NCBI RefSeq assembly: GCF_014203325.1
Contig: NZ_JACHIV010000001.1
Location: 1,365,501-1,429,500, forward strand
Direction of reading: 5' to 3'
DNA from: Saccharopolyspora gloriosae
Lineage (GTDB): Bacteria > Actinomycetota > Actinomycetes > Mycobacteriales > Pseudonocardiaceae
Length of the DNA: 64,000 bases
In this document: one piece after another, positions 25,838 to 34,971 of the stretch
Numbering within the stretch: position 1 is the first letter of the stretch
Layout: the number at the start of each line of letters is the position of its first letter
Made by a program: the position numbers and the translations under genes
The notes under the pieces: model-generated
The model's input: the letters and a program-made list of their open reading frames with translations, nothing else
Database searches by the model: none
What the model was told of the DNA's origin: nothing

Positions 25838-26338
25838 GTGCGGTTCTTCTACGACTGTGAATTCATCGAGGACGGTCAGACCATCGACCTGGTGTCGATC
25901 GGGGTGGTGGACGAGACGGGGCGGGAGTTCTACGCCGTGTCCACCGAGTTCGACGAGTCCCGGGCCGGGCAGTGGGTGCGCAGGAACGTGCTGCCGCAGC
26001 TGCCACCGCCCGCGGACAAGTCCTGGCGTTCCCGCAGCCGGATCCGGGACGACCTCTACGAGTTCCTGACCGCACGCGATCAGGACATCGAGCTGTGGGC
26101 CTGGCTGGCTTCCTACGACCACGTGGCGCTGGCGCAGTTGTGGGGCGCGATGCCCGCGCTGCCGCCGCGGATCCCGAAGTTCACCCGGGACCTGCGGCAG
26201 CGCTGGGAGGACGTCGGCAAGCCGCGGCTGCCCTCCGCGCCGGCCAACGCCCACGACGCGCTCGCCGACGCTCGCCACAACCTCACCCGGTGGAAGATCA
26301 TCGAAGAGGTGCAGCGCAAGCGCGGTTTCCCCGTGTGA
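25838..26338 (+). CDS. 3'-5' exoribonuclease, polyadenylate-specific (RNase AS)
   Basis: The 166-residue DEDDh exonuclease starts with VRFFYDCEFIEDG, has a middle Asp in ASYDHVAL and a final HDALADARHN. Size and motif spacing match Rv2179c, which degrades RNA ending in adenosine. The GTG at 25838 places the DxE motif at residue 6 as in the family; upstream in-frame residues are not conserved-looking. Like Rv2179c it lies next to the aroG locus. Confidence 0.87.
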   Translation: MRFFYDCEFIEDGQTIDLVSIGVVDETGREFYAVSTEFDESRAGQWVRRNVLPQLPPPADKSWRSRSRIRDDLYEFLTARDQDIELWAWLASYDHVALAQLWGAMPALPPRIPKFTRDLRQRWEDVGKPRLPSAPANAHDALADARHNLTRWKIIEEVQRKRGFPV

Positions 26339-26487
26339 TCGCGCGCTGACCAGGTGTTCCGGTCGACCGGGTGGGCGTGCTGCCCGGTTCGTCCCCCGGA
26401 CGGAGTACTTGCTGCACCGATACAGGCCGTGACAGGCTCGCCACGAGATCCAGATCACTGTGGAGCGGATCAAGGGAGGCGGCGACG

Positions 26488-27525
26488 ATGCCGGCTGGAA
26501 CGCGTATCGGTGTGTTGACCGGTGGCGGCGACTGTCCAGGGCTGAACGCGGTGCTGCGCGCGGTGACGCGCAAGGGCATCGCGGTGCACGGGCACGAGAT
26601 CGTCGGTTTTCGCAGCGGTTGGCAAGGACCGCTGGAGGGCAACACCATGCCGCTCGGGCTGGACGCGGTGGAGGACATCCTCGCCCGCGGCGGCACGATC
26701 CTCGGCTCGTCGCGCACCAACCCGTACAAGGAGACCGACGGGGTCGAGCGGATCAAGCGGACCCTCGCCGAGCACGAGGTGGACGCGCTGATCGCGATCG
26801 GCGGCGAGGACACCCTCGGCGTCGCCGAGCGGCTCACCCAGGACGGCGTTCCGGTGGTGGGCGTGCCGAAGACGATCGACAACGACCTCGACGCCACGGA
26901 CTACACCTTCGGCTTCGACACCGCGGTGCACATCGCCACCGAGGCCATCGACCGGCTGCGCACCACCGCCGAGTCGCACCACCGCGCGCTGGTCGTGGAG
27001 GTGATGGGCCGCCACGCCGGGTGGATCGCGCTGCACGCCGGGCTGGCCGGGGGAGCGAACGTGATCCTCGGGCCGGAGAAGCGGTTCAGCGTCGACCAGG
27101 TCTGCGACTGGGTGCAGCAGCGCTTCGAGCGGCAGTACGCGCCGATCATCGTCGTCGCCGAGGGCGCCATCCCGCAGGACGGCGAAGAGGTGCTGCAGAC
27201 CGGGGAGACCGACGCGTTCGGGCACGTCCGGCTCGGCGGCGTCGGCACTTGGCTGGCCGACGAGCTGTCCCGGCGCACCGGCAAGGAATCCCGCGCCGTG
27301 GTCCTCGGCCACACCCAGCGCGGCGGTACGCCCACCGCCTACGACCGGGTGCTCGCCACTCGGTTCGGACTGCACGCCGTGGACGCGGTGAGCGAGGGCG
27401 CGTTCGGCAAGATGGTCGCGTTGCGCGGCACCGACATCGTGCGCGTCCCGCTGGCCGAGGCGACGGCGAAGCTCAAGACCGTCCCGCTGTCGCGCTACGC
27501 GGAAGCCGAAGTCCTGTTCGGCTGA
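26488..27525 (+). CDS. pfp: 6-phosphofructokinase, probably pyrophosphate-dependent
   Basis: The 345-residue enzyme has the family A phosphofructokinase fold: GVLTGGGDCPGLNAV at residue 7, GGEDTLGVAE near 104, PKTIDNDL near 125 and MGRHAGWIA near 170. The donor-site residue is Asp (GGED) rather than Gly, and Lys precedes TIDND. This pair is the signature of PPi-using enzymes such as that of Amycolatopsis methanolica, while Streptomyces ATP enzymes have Gly at the first place. The ATG at 26488 follows GGGAGGCGG. PPi use would make this step reversible. Confidence 0.85.
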   Translation: MPAGTRIGVLTGGGDCPGLNAVLRAVTRKGIAVHGHEIVGFRSGWQGPLEGNTMPLGLDAVEDILARGGTILGSSRTNPYKETDGVERIKRTLAEHEVDALIAIGGEDTLGVAERLTQDGVPVVGVPKTIDNDLDATDYTFGFDTAVHIATEAIDRLRTTAESHHRALVVEVMGRHAGWIALHAGLAGGANVILGPEKRFSVDQVCDWVQQRFERQYAPIIVVAEGAIPQDGEEVLQTGETDAFGHVRLGGVGTWLADELSRRTGKESRAVVLGHTQRGGTPTAYDRVLATRFGLHAVDAVSEGAFGKMVALRGTDIVRVPLAEATAKLKTVPLSRYAEAEVLFG

Positions 27526-27545
27526 CCGCTGGACCAGGACCGACG

Positions 27546-27582
27546 ACGCCGCCCCGCCGGGGGTCCACCGGAGGGGCGGCGT
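27546..27582 (+). terminator. terminator after the phosphofructokinase gene
   Basis: A 10-bp plus 4-bp stem (27546-27560 with 27568-27582) interrupted by one G-A mismatch, with a 7-nt loop, lies 20 nt after the stop. Confidence 0.65.
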
Positions 27583-27630
27583 TCCCGTTCGCGCGGTCCG
27601 GGCGAGCCGCCGGGGCGGCTGAGCGGGTGA

Positions 27631-29100
<1,470 letters not shown>

Positions 29101-29130
29101 GGTTGGTTCTCGGTATTCGGCCTGCTTAGC

Positions 29131-29293
29131 GGGTCGGGTGGCGGAACCTCAGCTGCTTCCTCGCTGCGGGATCTTTTTCCCGAGTGGCTCCGCCACGAGG
29201 GAAAAAGCTGTCCTCGCGAGGAAGCAGCTGAGAACCCGCCGGTGGTCGGCTTGCTCTGGCTGGTCACTGCTCAGCGGCTTCGCCGCTGACAAG
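29131..29293 (+). repeat. dispersed palindromic element, copy B (best preserved)
   Basis: The outer arms 29148-29164 and 29216-29232 are perfectly complementary over 17 nt. They enclose the same inner hairpin as the other copies (TTTTTCCC 29174-29181 with GGGAAAAA 29199-29206, GA/GA internal loop, 5-bp stem, TCC cap). The downstream TTC-loop hairpin spans 29271-29289 with an 8-bp perfect stem. It begins 30 nt after the aroG stop. Confidence 0.88.
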
Positions 29294-29317
29294 AAATTGC
29301 GACAAAGTCGCCGGATT

Positions 29318-29351
29318 CGACGGGCCGGGGTGGGTTCACCCCGGCCCGTCG
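29318..29351 (+). terminator. strong terminator after repeat copy B
   Basis: A perfect 15-bp stem with a GGTT loop (29318-29332 with 29337-29351) lies 24 nt beyond the repeat and probably ends the aroG transcript. The following 29352-29591 holds no gene that I can support. Confidence 0.8.
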
Positions 29352-29591
29352 GCGTGCGCGGGGCGCATCGTTGCGGGAATGGGATGTTCGTCCGGTTCGG
29401 TCCTGGCCCGGTGAACGGGATGGGCGGGCGTGGTGCCGTTGCCGAGCCGCCTGCGCCGGATGGGCGTACCCGGCGGTACGCGGCGATCGTTTCCGAGTCG
29501 GTTTGTTTCCGTGTGTGTTTCTGTGGTCACCCTCCGAATGCGGACCGGAGCTGTCAGCGCTGAACCTGGTCATATTGCTAGTCACGCACCC

Positions 29592-29619
29592 TTGACGGTG
29601 ACTGCAACCACAAGATAAA
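29592..29619 (+). promoter_or_regulatory. candidate promoter of the carbohydrate cassette
   Basis: TTGACG at 29592-29597 and GATAAA at 29614-29619 are spaced by 16 nt, 70 nt before the DeoR-type gene. The stretch CAAGATAAACAAACG is unusually AT-rich for this DNA. DeoR-family autoregulation at this site is likely but not visible as a clear operator. Confidence 0.45.
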
Positions 29620-29688
29620 CAAACGCGGTCAGATGAAAGCGGACCGATTCGGGCATCGGAATCGGGGTCGAGACCGGAGGCCGCCTGG

Positions 29689-30450
29689 GTGTACGCGCGT
29701 GAACGCCAGCAGCTCATCGTCGAGCGTGCGAGGCAGGAGGGCCGCGTCGACGTGACCGGGCTCGCGGGGGAACTTCAAGTGACCCCGGAGACGATCAGAC
29801 GGGACCTGACCGTGCTCGAGGAGCACGGACTCCTGCACCGCGTGCACGGGGGTGCGATTCCGGTGGAGCGGTGGAGCTTCGATCCGCAGCTCTCCGCCCG
29901 GGAGAACGTGATGGTCGCCGAGAAGACCCGCATCGCGCGGGCCGCGCTCGGTGAACTGCCCGCCGAGGGCGCCATCCTCATCGAGTCCGGCACCACATGT
30001 GCCCGGTTCGCCGAACTGCTGCCTGCCGACCGTCCGCTGACCGTGATCACCGACAGCTTGAGCATCGCCGTCTCGTTGGCGGCCAGGCCCAACCTGTCCG
30101 TGCTCACCCCCGGTGGACGGGTGCGCGTGACCACCAACGGCGGTGTCGGATCCTGGGCCGCGCAGCGATGGCGCGAGGTCTTCGCCGATGTCGCATTTCT
30201 GGGCACCGATGGGGTTTCCCTGCATCGGGGCCTGACCACTCCGGATCAGAACTCAGCGGAGATCAAAACACTGATGTTGCGCGGGGCGCGACGACGGGTC
30301 CTGCTCGCGGACCACAGCAAGATCGGTCCGGTGTCGCTGCACCGGTACGGCGAACTCTCCGAGATCGACGTGCTGGTCACCGACACCGGGCTGGACCAGG
30401 GCATCGCCGAGGACATCGAGGCGATCGGCCCGCAGGTGGTGCGAGCGTGA
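29689..30450 (+). CDS. DeoR/GlpR-family transcriptional regulator
   Basis: The 253-residue regulator has the N-terminal DeoR helix-turn-helix (VTGLAGELQVTPETIRRDL, residues about 22-40) followed by EEHGLLHRVHGGA, then a sugar-phosphate-sensing domain with ESGTTCARFAELL and LADHSKIG motifs. Members usually repress adjacent sugar or polyol genes until a phosphorylated sugar binds. The GTG at 29689 starts the operon, 22 nt before the lipoprotein gene, so the cassette probably regulates itself. Confidence 0.9.
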   Translation: MYARERQQLIVERARQEGRVDVTGLAGELQVTPETIRRDLTVLEEHGLLHRVHGGAIPVERWSFDPQLSARENVMVAEKTRIARAALGELPAEGAILIESGTTCARFAELLPADRPLTVITDSLSIAVSLAARPNLSVLTPGGRVRVTTNGGVGSWAAQRWREVFADVAFLGTDGVSLHRGLTTPDQNSAEIKTLMLRGARRRVLLADHSKIGPVSLHRYGELSEIDVLVTDTGLDQGIAEDIEAIGPQVVRA

Positions 30451-30472
30451 GCAACGGCAGAAAGGGATGCCG

Positions 30473-31828
30473 ATGAATTTCGGCAGGAAATGGTGGTCGC
30501 TGGTCGCCATGATGGCGGCGGTGCTGCTCACCGCGAGTTGCGCGGGAGCGGGGGCGATCGGTTCCGGCGATGGGCGCCGGGTGTTGCGGGTGGCTGTGGT
30601 GTCGAACCCGCAGATGGAGGACATGCAGGAACTCGTCGGAGAGTTCGAGCAGCAGCATCCCGACGTGCGGGTGCGGTTCATCTCGCTGCCGGAGAACCAG
30701 GCGCGGGACAAGATCACCCAGTCGGTGGCCACGGGTAGCGGCCAGTTCGACGTGGTGATGGTCAGCAACTACGAGACCCCGATCTGGGCGGCCAACGGCT
30801 GGCTGCACGACCTGGACTCGCGGATGACCGCGACTCCGGGCTACGACAAGGACGACTTCATCCCGTCCATCCGGGAATCGCTGTCCTACCAGGGGCGGAT
30901 GCACGCTGCCCCGTTCTACGGCGAGACGGCGCTGCTGAACTACCGCAAGGACCTGTTCCAGCAGGCCGGGTTGACCATGCCGGAGAACCCCACGTGGCAG
31001 CAGGTCGCCGACATGGCGGCCAAGCTCGACGACGACGCGAGCGGGCGAGCGGGCATCTGCCTGCGCGGGCTGCCCGGCTGGGGCGAGGTGATGGCCCCGC
31101 TCAACACGATGATCAACTCGTTCGGCGGCCGTTGGTTCGACCCGCAGTGGAACGCGCAGCTCGACTCCCCCGAGGTGCGGGAGGCGGCGAACTTCTACGT
31201 GAACCTGGTGCGCGACTACGGCGAGCCGGGCGCGTCCAGCAGCGGCTTCAGCGAATGCCTCACCGAGTTCGGCCAGGGCAATGCCGCGATGATGTTCGAC
31301 TCGACGTCGTCGGCGGGCACCTTGGAGGACCCGAAGGAGAGCAACGTCTCCGGCAAGGTCGGCTACGCGAACGCGCCGACCGGCCCCGGTGGAAAGCCGG
31401 CCAGCTGGCTCTACACCTGGGCGCTCGCGGTCCCGAAGACCACCGAGATGCCCGACGAGGCCTGGGACTTCATCGCCTGGTCCACGTCGAAGGACTACCT
31501 GCGGACCGTCGGTGAGAACCTCGGCTGGCAGAACCTGCCGCCCGGCAGCCGCCAGTCCACCTACGAGATGCCGGAGTACAAGAAGGCCGCCGCGGCCTTC
31601 GGCCAGCAGACCCTGCACGGCATCGGCCGCGTGGACCAGACCAAGCCGAGTTCCCAGCCCACGCCCTACGAGGGGTTGCAGTTCGTGCGCATCCCCGAGT
31701 TCGTCGACCTCGGCACCCGGGTGAGCCAGCAGATGTCCGCTGCCATCTCCGGGGCCAAGACCGTGGACGAAGCGTTGGAGCAGGCGCAGCAGTACGCCGA
31801 GACAGTGGGGGAGAACTACCGGCCATGA
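30473..31828 (+). CDS. ABC transporter sugar-binding lipoprotein
   Basis: The 451-residue extracellular solute-binding protein (family 1) has a lipoprotein signal ending LLTASC near residue 23. The mature part has VRVRFISLPENQ, GQFDVVMVSNYE and FYGETALLNYRKDLF blocks as in binding proteins for sugars and polyols. The ATG at 30473 is preferred because AAAGGG (30461-30466) sits at correct spacing; the ATG at 30467 would abut it. It overlaps the first permease gene by ATGA. Confidence 0.88.
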   Translation: MNFGRKWWSLVAMMAAVLLTASCAGAGAIGSGDGRRVLRVAVVSNPQMEDMQELVGEFEQQHPDVRVRFISLPENQARDKITQSVATGSGQFDVVMVSNYETPIWAANGWLHDLDSRMTATPGYDKDDFIPSIRESLSYQGRMHAAPFYGETALLNYRKDLFQQAGLTMPENPTWQQVADMAAKLDDDASGRAGICLRGLPGWGEVMAPLNTMINSFGGRWFDPQWNAQLDSPEVREAANFYVNLVRDYGEPGASSSGFSECLTEFGQGNAAMMFDSTSSAGTLEDPKESNVSGKVGYANAPTGPGGKPASWLYTWALAVPKTTEMPDEAWDFIAWSTSKDYLRTVGENLGWQNLPPGSRQSTYEMPEYKKAAAAFGQQTLHGIGRVDQTKPSSQPTPYEGLQFVRIPEFVDLGTRVSQQMSAAISGAKTVDEALEQAQQYAETVGENYRP

Positions 31829-32748
31829 CCACTGCTGAGATGACCGCGGCGAAGGGCGCCAGCCTCAGCCGCAAGGAGAAGTGGTCCCGCCGGGGGCCGT
31901 TGCTGCCCGCGTTGATCTTCACGATCATCATCACGCAGGCACCGTTCCTCGCGACGATCTTCTACTCGTTGCACTCGTGGAACCTGCTCAACCCCGGTTC
32001 GTGGGGCTTCACCGGGCTGTCCAACTACGCCGACGTCTTCACCGACAGCGAGTTCTACACGGCCGCGCTGAACACGGTGATCGTCACCGTCGGGTGCGTG
32101 CTGGTGGCGCTGGTGCTGGGCCTGGGCCTGGCGCTGCTGCTGGACCGGCCGTTCTTCGGGCGCGGCGTGGTGCGCACCATGCTCATCACCCCGTTCCTGA
32201 TCATGCCGGTCGCCTCCGCGCTGCTGTGGAAGACCAGCATGCTCGACCCGACCTACGGCCTGGTGGACGCCGTGCTCGGCCCGATCGGGCTCGGCGGCAT
32301 CGACTGGGTCGGCGAGTACCCGATGGCCTCGGTGCTGGCCGCGCTGGTCTGGCGCTGGACGCCGTTCATGATGCTGATCATCTTGGCCGGGTTGCAGAGC
32401 CAGCCGCGGGACATCCTCGAAGCCGCCAAGATGGACGGCGCGAGCACCTGGCAGACGTTCCGCTTCATGACGCTGCCGTTCCTGCGCCGCTACATCCAGC
32501 TCGCGGGGCTGCTGGGATCGATCTACGTCGTGAACACGTTCGACGAGATCTTCATGATGACCCAGGGCGGTCCGGGGATCGCCACCACCAACCTGCCGTT
32601 CTACCTGTACCAGCGGGTCTTCCAGGGCTTCGACGTCGGCCAGGCGGCCGCGCTCGGCGTCGTGGTCGTGATCCTGACCATCATCGTGGCCACCTTCGCG
32701 TTGCGCGCGATCTTCACCGCCATTTCCGGCAAGGAGGTTTCGGAATGA
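31825..32748 (+). CDS. ABC sugar transporter permease, MalF-like
   Basis: The 307-residue integral membrane protein has six predicted helices and the EAA loop EAAKMDGASTWQTFRFMTLP near residue 200, where the shared ATPase docks. It pairs with the next gene. Its start overlaps the binding-protein stop (ATGA), and its stop overlaps the next start the same way. Confidence 0.9.
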   Translation: MTTAEMTAAKGASLSRKEKWSRRGPLLPALIFTIIITQAPFLATIFYSLHSWNLLNPGSWGFTGLSNYADVFTDSEFYTAALNTVIVTVGCVLVALVLGLGLALLLDRPFFGRGVVRTMLITPFLIMPVASALLWKTSMLDPTYGLVDAVLGPIGLGGIDWVGEYPMASVLAALVWRWTPFMMLIILAGLQSQPRDILEAAKMDGASTWQTFRFMTLPFLRRYIQLAGLLGSIYVVNTFDEIFMMTQGGPGIATTNLPFYLYQRVFQGFDVGQAAALGVVVVILTIIVATFALRAIFTAISGKEVSE

Positions 32749-33560
32749 AGCGCCGCGCGGGAGGGACCGCACTGACGATCATCGCCTGGGCACTCGGGAT
32801 CCTCTTCGTGTTCCCGGTGTTCTGGATGGTGCTCACTTCGTTCAAGCAGGAAGCCGACGCCTACACCGACACCCCGACGTTCGTGTTCGCGCCGACGCTG
32901 GACCAGTACAAGCTGGTCTTCGACAGCGGGCTCGGGCCGTACCTGGCCAACTCGCTGATCGCGACGGTCGTGTCGTGCCTGCTGGTGGTGGCGTTCGCCG
33001 TTCCGGCGGCCTACGCGCTGTCCATCCGGCCGGTGAAGGGCACCAAGGACGCGTTGTTCTTCTTCATCTCCACGAAGATGCTGCCGGTCGTCGCGGCGAT
33101 CGTGCCGATCTTCGTGGCGGCCCAGCAGATCAACCTGCTGGACAACGTGTGGGCCCTGGTGCTGCTCTACACCGGCATGAACCTGCCCATCGCCGTGTGG
33201 ATGATGCGCTCGTTCTTCCAGGAAGTGCCCGCGGAGGTGCTGGAGGCGGCGAAGATCGACGGCGCCGGGCTGCGCACCGAGCTCACCAAGGTGCTGCTGC
33301 CGATGGTGGCTCCCGGCATCGCCGCGACCGCGCTGATCTGCGCGATCTTCGCCTGGAACGAGTTCTTCTTCGCGGTGAACCTGACGGCGATCAACGGGCC
33401 GACGGTGCCGGTGTTCCTGGTCGGGTTCATCACCAGCGAGGGCTTGTACTGGGCGCGGTTGTCGGCGGCGGCGACGCTGGCGGTGCTGCCCGTCGTCATC
33501 GTCGGCTGGATCGCGCAGCGCCAGCTGGTGCGCGGCCTGTCCATGGGCGCGCTGAAGTGA
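32745..33560 (+). CDS. ABC sugar transporter permease, MalG-like
   Basis: The 271-residue partner permease has the EAA loop EAAKIDGAGLRTELTKVLLP near residue 165 and about six helices. The ATG at 32745 overlaps the upstream stop codon with an AAGGAGG site before it. No ATP-binding subunit follows; the pair probably uses a shared MsiK-like ATPase encoded elsewhere. Confidence 0.9.
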   Translation: MKRRAGGTALTIIAWALGILFVFPVFWMVLTSFKQEADAYTDTPTFVFAPTLDQYKLVFDSGLGPYLANSLIATVVSCLLVVAFAVPAAYALSIRPVKGTKDALFFFISTKMLPVVAAIVPIFVAAQQINLLDNVWALVLLYTGMNLPIAVWMMRSFFQEVPAEVLEAAKIDGAGLRTELTKVLLPMVAPGIAATALICAIFAWNEFFFAVNLTAINGPTVPVFLVGFITSEGLYWARLSAAATLAVLPVVIVGWIAQRQLVRGLSMGALK

Positions 33561-33891
33561 TCGGCCCGGTTCCGGTTCGGCCGGACCCGAGTTGAACGAC
33601 GCGGCCGCCGGTTCCGGCGACACCGATCGACGCGGCGGTGCTCGCCGCCGGCGGCCGCGACCGGGGCGGGCCGGGTGGACGCAGTGCCACCGGTCCGCCC
33701 CGCCGCACCACCGGTTCCCCGGACGTCCCGGGTGATCCGGTCGAGGTGACCGGCTCCGCCACCGAGCAGGAGCCGGGCACCTCACGACGCCGGCAGCGGG
33801 GCAGCGGTGGAGCACCCACCGGGCCGCGGTGGCGGCGTGCAATGAGCGGGTGGGCGCGACGCGTCCGCTTGGGGAGAGGCGAGAGGAAAGG
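33561..33891 (+). other. 331-nt gap before the dehydrogenase gene
   Basis: No credible gene is seen. The gap is very GC-rich and includes an 11-bp inverted repeat (33601-33611 with 33648-33658) separated by 36 nt, perhaps an attenuating structure between the transporter and dehydrogenase genes. The latter has its own GAGAGGAAAG ribosome site. Confidence 0.4.
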
Positions 33892-34896
33892 ATGGCCGGC
33901 ATGCGTGCGGTCGTCGTCGAAGGTCCCGGTCAGATCACGGTCACCACGGTGCCCGACCCGACTCCGGGGCCCAACGATGTCGTGGTTGCGGTGGACGCCT
34001 GCGGGCTCTGCGGCACCGACCTCCACCTGGTGGACGGGGAGATCCCGGTGGTGAACTACCCGATCACCCCGGGCCACGAGCTCGCCGGGCGAGTGGTCGC
34101 GGTGGGCGGCGAGGTCACCCGCCTCGCCGAGGGAGACCTCGTGGCGGTCGACCCGTCGCTGCCCTGCGGTGAGTGCCGGTACTGCCGCAAGGGCAAGGGC
34201 AACCTGTGCGAGCCCTGGCAGGCGATCGGCATCAGCTCGCCCGGTGGCGCCGCCGAGTACGTGCAGGTGCAGGCCAAGAAGTGCTACCCGCTGCCCGCCG
34301 GTACGCCGGCGACCGCGGCGGCGCTGATCGAACCGCTGTCCTGCGCGGTGCACGGGCTGGACAAGGTGCCGCACGACCTCACCGATGACGTGCTGATCTA
34401 CGGCGCGGGCACGATGGGCCTGCTGCTGGCCCAGCTGCTCAAGCGGGCCGGGGTCAACACGCTGTCGGTGGTGGACCGCAGGCAGGACCGGCTCGACGTG
34501 GCCGGTTCGATGGGCGTGAGCGCGGTGGCCACCGACGCGGCGGAGCTGGACCGCGACGGCTGGGACCTCGTCGTGGACGCGACCGGCGTGGTCGCCGCCA
34601 TCGAGGACGGCCTGGGCCGCGTCCGCAAGGCGGGCACGTTCCTGCAGTTCGGCGTCGCCGACGCGAAGGCGAGCGCGAACTTCTCCCCGTTCAAGGTCTA
34701 CAACGAGGAGATCACCATCGTCGGTTCGATGGCGGTGCACAACAGCTTCGACCGGGCGCGGGACCTGCTGGTCTCCGGTGCCGTCGACTCGGACGCGCTG
34801 ATCACCAACACGGCGGGCCTGAACGACTACGCGTCCGCGCTGGAGGAGTTCCGCACCGGCGCCGGCCTCAAGACCCAGGTCCTGCCCTCGGCGTGA
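33892..34896 (+). CDS. zinc-dependent medium-chain alcohol/polyol dehydrogenase
   Basis: The 334-residue enzyme has the catalytic zinc set CGLCGTD near residue 38, GHELAGRV near 62 and a structural zinc motif CGECRYCRKGKGNLCE near 90. A nucleotide-binding fold follows (YGAGTMGLLLAQL near 165). These features match sorbitol/xylitol/threonine-type dehydrogenases, NAD(H)-linked. Position behind a DeoR regulator and sugar transporter points to oxidation of an imported sugar alcohol. The ATG at 33892 is supported by the ribosome site. Confidence 0.87.
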   Translation: MAGMRAVVVEGPGQITVTTVPDPTPGPNDVVVAVDACGLCGTDLHLVDGEIPVVNYPITPGHELAGRVVAVGGEVTRLAEGDLVAVDPSLPCGECRYCRKGKGNLCEPWQAIGISSPGGAAEYVQVQAKKCYPLPAGTPATAAALIEPLSCAVHGLDKVPHDLTDDVLIYGAGTMGLLLAQLLKRAGVNTLSVVDRRQDRLDVAGSMGVSAVATDAAELDRDGWDLVVDATGVVAAIEDGLGRVRKAGTFLQFGVADAKASANFSPFKVYNEEITIVGSMAVHNSFDRARDLLVSGAVDSDALITNTAGLNDYASALEEFRTGAGLKTQVLPSA

Positions 34897-34900
34897 TCTT

Positions 34901-34943
34901 CCGCCACCGCCCGGCCCGCCCCCGTCCGGCCGGGCGGCGGCGG
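34901..34943. terminator. bidirectional terminator between dehydrogenase and MptA-like genes
   Basis: A 15-bp stem with a single A-C mismatch (34901-34916 with 34928-34943) and an 11-nt loop sits between convergent genes. Confidence 0.8.
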
Positions 34944-34971
34944 ACCCTCCGCCGCGGGTGAGTTCGCGGAG

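Noticed and set aside
29174-29206. Inner hairpin of the dispersed element as an ordinary Rho-independent terminator
   Set aside because: The T-run precedes the stem and the A-run follows it, so neither strand has a hairpin followed by a U-tract; a separate perfect terminator lies downstream of copy B.
29352-29591. Short open frames between aroG and the DeoR gene
   Set aside because: They lack ribosome sites, are low complexity and overlap on both strands; I treat the stretch as non-coding leader.
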